Below, piece by piece: positions 20,901-22,185 of a DNA stretch of 22,185 bases. The notes below the pieces were generated by a model that was not told where the DNA came from, did no database searches, and saw nothing but the letters and a program-made list of their open reading frames with translations. The DNA is from a virus. The stretch spans positions 1-22,185 of the IMG/VR virus record IMGVR_UViG_3300009158_000224; one strand, given 5' to 3'. Each line of letters begins with the position of its first letter. Position 1 is the stretch's first letter. The position numbers were made by a program, and so were the translations under genes.

Positions 20901-22185
20901 GGCCCGGCAACAGCTAAAGGTCCAGGCCCAACGCGACACTCTCAGTGGTGCCACCGGGGCCGCGGCGCCGCCAGTGATTACCAACGGCAGCAGCCAAACA
21001 CAGGCACTTGTGGCCGCGGCAAGACGTTTAGGAGTAAATCCGCTCGATCTTGCTACAATAATTGGTTTTGAAACGGGGGGAAGCTACAACCCCAGCCAAT
21101 GGGGCGGAGACAAAGGGAAATACATGGGCTTGATTCAATTCGGGCCGCAAGAAAGAAAGCAATATGGCGCCTATCCTGGCCAAAGTTTTGAGGAACAGGT
21201 TATGGGGCCAGTGGTTCGTTATTTTCAGGACCGCTTTGCTGGCCAGGGAATGTCGACACAAGGCGCCAGTCTTTTGACGCTTTATAGAACAGTATTGGGG
21301 GGAAATCCAAGGGCCAATATTTATGGTACTGATGCTTTTGGAACCAGCCCTTCCAGTGGGGTGGCAGCAATGGGAGCACATCGAAACGAAGCCCAACGCA
21401 GATTTTTCAATGGTTCAATGCCCAACTCTGTTGCAACTTCCACAGTGCCAGCCACTGTGACCCTGGCCGCCCAACCCCTCGAAAAGCCGCTGAACAGCCT
21501 GGGCAACAGCCTCCAGGCCAACACCGACAGCATGGAGCAGACGCGCCAGTTGCTGGCCAACATTGACACGGCGATCAAAGACCTGCAGGAGGAATTGGGA
21601 GGGACCAGAACCCGCAATGAATTCGACACCGAAGCCCTGAGAATCAACCAGGCGGAGCAAAGCAGGGCCATGGAGGTGGATCGGATGGGCGCCCAGCTCA
21701 AGGCTGAAATCCTTAACTCCCCCCGCGGCCGACTGGCTGCCGGCCTGACGGAGGACACCGTGGGCGGGTTGGGCGGCGGCGTCCGCCAAGCGCTTTCTAC
21801 GGCAATGCAGGGCGGCGACATCCGGGGGGCGATCGCCCAGGCCCTGGCCGGCACCGCCGATCGCCTGGCCCAGACCACCCTCAATTCCATCCTCGCCCCC
21901 CTCGAACAGCTGCTCACCGGGAACCTGTTCCAGGCCCTTAGCGGCTTTAGCGGGGCGGCCGGGCAGCAGATGACCGCTGCCCAGCTGATGCTGCGGGCGG
22001 GTCAGCTGATGGCCCAAAGCGGCGTGGGCAGTGGCTTTACACCAGGTGGCGGTGGCGGGCTGGGGTTGATCGGCGACCTCTTCGGAGGCCTAGGCCCGGG
22101 TGCAGGGCTTGTGGGTGCCGGCATCAAGGGCCTAGGCAGCGCCTTCAATGTCACCGACTTCCCGCTGGCCCAGTTTGCCGCCGGC
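17980..22185 (+). CDS. Tape-measure protein with embedded peptidoglycan-hydrolase domain, 3'-truncated by window edge
   Basis: 1402 codons are open to the last base. TTG 17980 is chosen: the frame has a stop at 17944 and no other usual start before 18208, and it gives 'MAGGDVDLGAAVLRLYGDRSELDKEL', the usual tape-measure opening. Residues ~15-75 are helical; ~110-150 and ~388-467 are hydrophobic (e.g. 'MLGAIITPIIQFVTAG'), the segments thought to form the DNA channel in the cell envelope. Residues ~567-987 are a Gln/Ala-rich coiled coil. Residues ~1008-1147 resemble a lytic transglycosylase/SLT-type domain: 'LGVNPLDLATIIGFETGGSYNP' in outline (catalytic-type E1031), 'YMGLIQFGP'. A helical part and a Gly-rich end follow. 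Tape measures set tail length; the enzyme domain would cut the wall at entry. Confidence 0.88.
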   Translation, partial: MAGGDVDLGAAVLRLYGDRSELDKELEKLRRYTEQLEKQGIKVKFDAETGNATREVNTLQQKLVGLRSTLEAVSRGMEGDASAWEGLADMLTKAGKSADGGSGGISKMAGGLAGLSRAAGVALPILGQIGLAAMGLQAIFNGVAAAVGSITGPLQALSQQTGEFNKQVAEASIFTSQAFAVIGPDGKAIEGTSNQMRALRGRITGEFKEIQKEVAMISGATSSEVYDAFNIISQNNSGLGKQGENLSNVTKLSTRIAAAMATLNIPGYQLRGEASSLLSGNVQPGDELAMKLYGQGAGERIRTLQAEGKYYDDLMDKLNKLYDGQKVLAASLENTMSNFQDVMQSINTSGGQGFERGSSRGLQAILTPLTELKDTFGDNMRSIGEMLEPVIVLMGQVVGALVPLVSMGASVNQIVADMSALLGNMLGAIITPIIQFVTAGLITIAKTFQLLASLVSTMLRPITLFFRLIGQQGGDYSDNAFDKINDTLDSLIEKSERLGAVISKPFIAAAQAAAWLEGKARGLSDKDIRTRQADIAAEFADKIGTNDKISLRSINVSPLAKQMQQEAEKRYAGAIPEEKQLAKTKELADIKEKIYNNEITALNQGLALLQAQRAVQEKLFGLADARRGLDTQRAQFQVSVAASPEARAQAEDRRNQLANTQEQQRIRERVTALQSEKAIQQQQLEISIRQAAIQQQQLTIQRAEIDVQRLKTRLAMEDFYQKALNAAPNSAEQKYLLANYELQKDILYIYRQQMEAADRAVALSAEGATNLRRTGALQQQSLDIQQQALGVQVEAANLSLAQQRVLTRLNEQEQAIKNNLAERTQVETRLQNGRQQEIAILERQRNAQEKLQAIEKSRADLAKARLDANAQDAERMLSLARAQADARNNPSSVSAVIGAQIEALALGRTGLVSEADAVRELYNAKARQLNLEQSVARQQLEFQQKREASEQRIALLRLQVERTSQNIALLNLDSARQQLKVQAQRDTLSGATGAAAPPVITNGSSQTQALVAAARRLGVNPLDLATIIGFETGGSYNPSQWGGDKGKYMGLIQFGPQERKQYGAYPGQSFEEQVMGPVVRYFQDRFAGQGMSTQGASLLTLYRTVLGGNPRANIYGTDAFGTSPSSGVAAMGAHRNEAQRRFFNGSMPNSVATSTVPATVTLAAQPLEKPLNSLGNSLQANTDSMEQTRQLLANIDTAIKDLQEELGGTRTRNEFDTEALRINQAEQSRAMEVDRMGAQLKAEILNSPRGRLAAGLTEDTVGGLGGGVRQALSTAMQGGDIRGAIAQALAGTADRLAQTTLNSILAPLEQLLTGNLFQALSGFSGAAGQQMTAAQLMLRAGQLMAQSGVGSGFTPGGGGGLGLIGDLFGGLGPGAGLVGAGIKGLGSAFNVTDFPLAQFAAG
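18029..18036. repeat. HIP1 palindrome GCGATCGC
   Basis: A perfect copy of the octamer strongly over-represented in many cyanobacterial genomes. A second copy is at 21829-21836. The inner CGATCG recurs across the window. Confidence 0.6.
21829..21836. repeat. HIP1 palindrome GCGATCGC
   Basis: Second perfect copy, within GGCGATCGCC, in the distal tape-measure gene. Together with frequent CGATCG this suggests adaptation to a cyanobacterial host. Confidence 0.6.

Noticed and set aside
1-22185. CRISPR arrays, tRNAs, insertion sequences, integrase and att sites
   Set aside because: Looked for on both strands; no spaced repeats, cloverleaf, transposase or recombinase features were found by eye.

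Overview
The window is a stretch of a tailed-phage genome, either a prophage or a phage contig. It carries most of the head module and the first part of the tail module of a siphovirus-like phage. The DNA is GC-rich. The palindrome CGATCG recurs throughout, and two perfect copies of the cyanobacterial HIP1 octamer GCGATCGC lie in the tape-measure gene. Many genes lack a clear Shine-Dalgarno. A GC-rich picocyanobacterial host (Cyanobium/Synechococcus type) is the best guess. This is inference: no host gene, integrase, att site or tRNA is visible.

Layout. (1) Bases 3-2617, plus strand: the C-terminal part of a DUF1073/HI1409-type portal, overlapped by a Mu gpF/SPP1 gp7-like head morphogenesis protein. 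(2) 2640-4742, minus strand: a five-gene cassette inserted head-on into the head module. It encodes a small membrane protein, a 65-aa protein, a 217-aa unknown, a LexA-type winged-helix protein without peptidase domain, and a C5 cytosine methyltransferase lacking its C-terminal part. A good intrinsic terminator or attenuator splits the cassette at 4171-4203. (3) 4877-10288, plus: a small unknown, then two very large proteins of 'polyvalent protein' type. One has a DdrB/ParB-like domain; the other has an LPD1-like domain with HEWGH. They share a duplicated ~73-residue module. (4) 10285-10584, minus: a lone XRE repressor-like gene with an inverted repeat at its divergent start. (5) 10599-15639, plus: DUF2213 prohead protease fused to a scaffold (with a convincing internal scaffold start), structural cement, DUF2184 major capsid, and five small head-completion/neck genes. 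(6) 15652-22185, plus: major tail protein with a C-terminal Ig-like domain, an 86-aa unknown, a tail assembly chaperone pair joined by a lambda-type -1 slippery site GGGAAAG, and a tape-measure protein. The tape measure runs off the window and contains a lytic-transglycosylase-like domain.

The plus-strand genes are packed with ATGA/TGATG overlaps and read as one late operon. The portal, morphogenesis protein, protease-scaffold, capsid and cement build the head. The DUF4054, gp10-like and terminator-like genes make the connector, and the tail tube, chaperones and tape measure make the tail. The polyvalent proteins are the kind thought to be carried in the virion and delivered with the DNA. The two minus-strand inserts each bring a DNA-binding protein and look like separately regulated accessory (moron-like) units. 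No stretch over 300 bases lacks a gene; the longest gap is the 134-bp divergent region 4743-4876.
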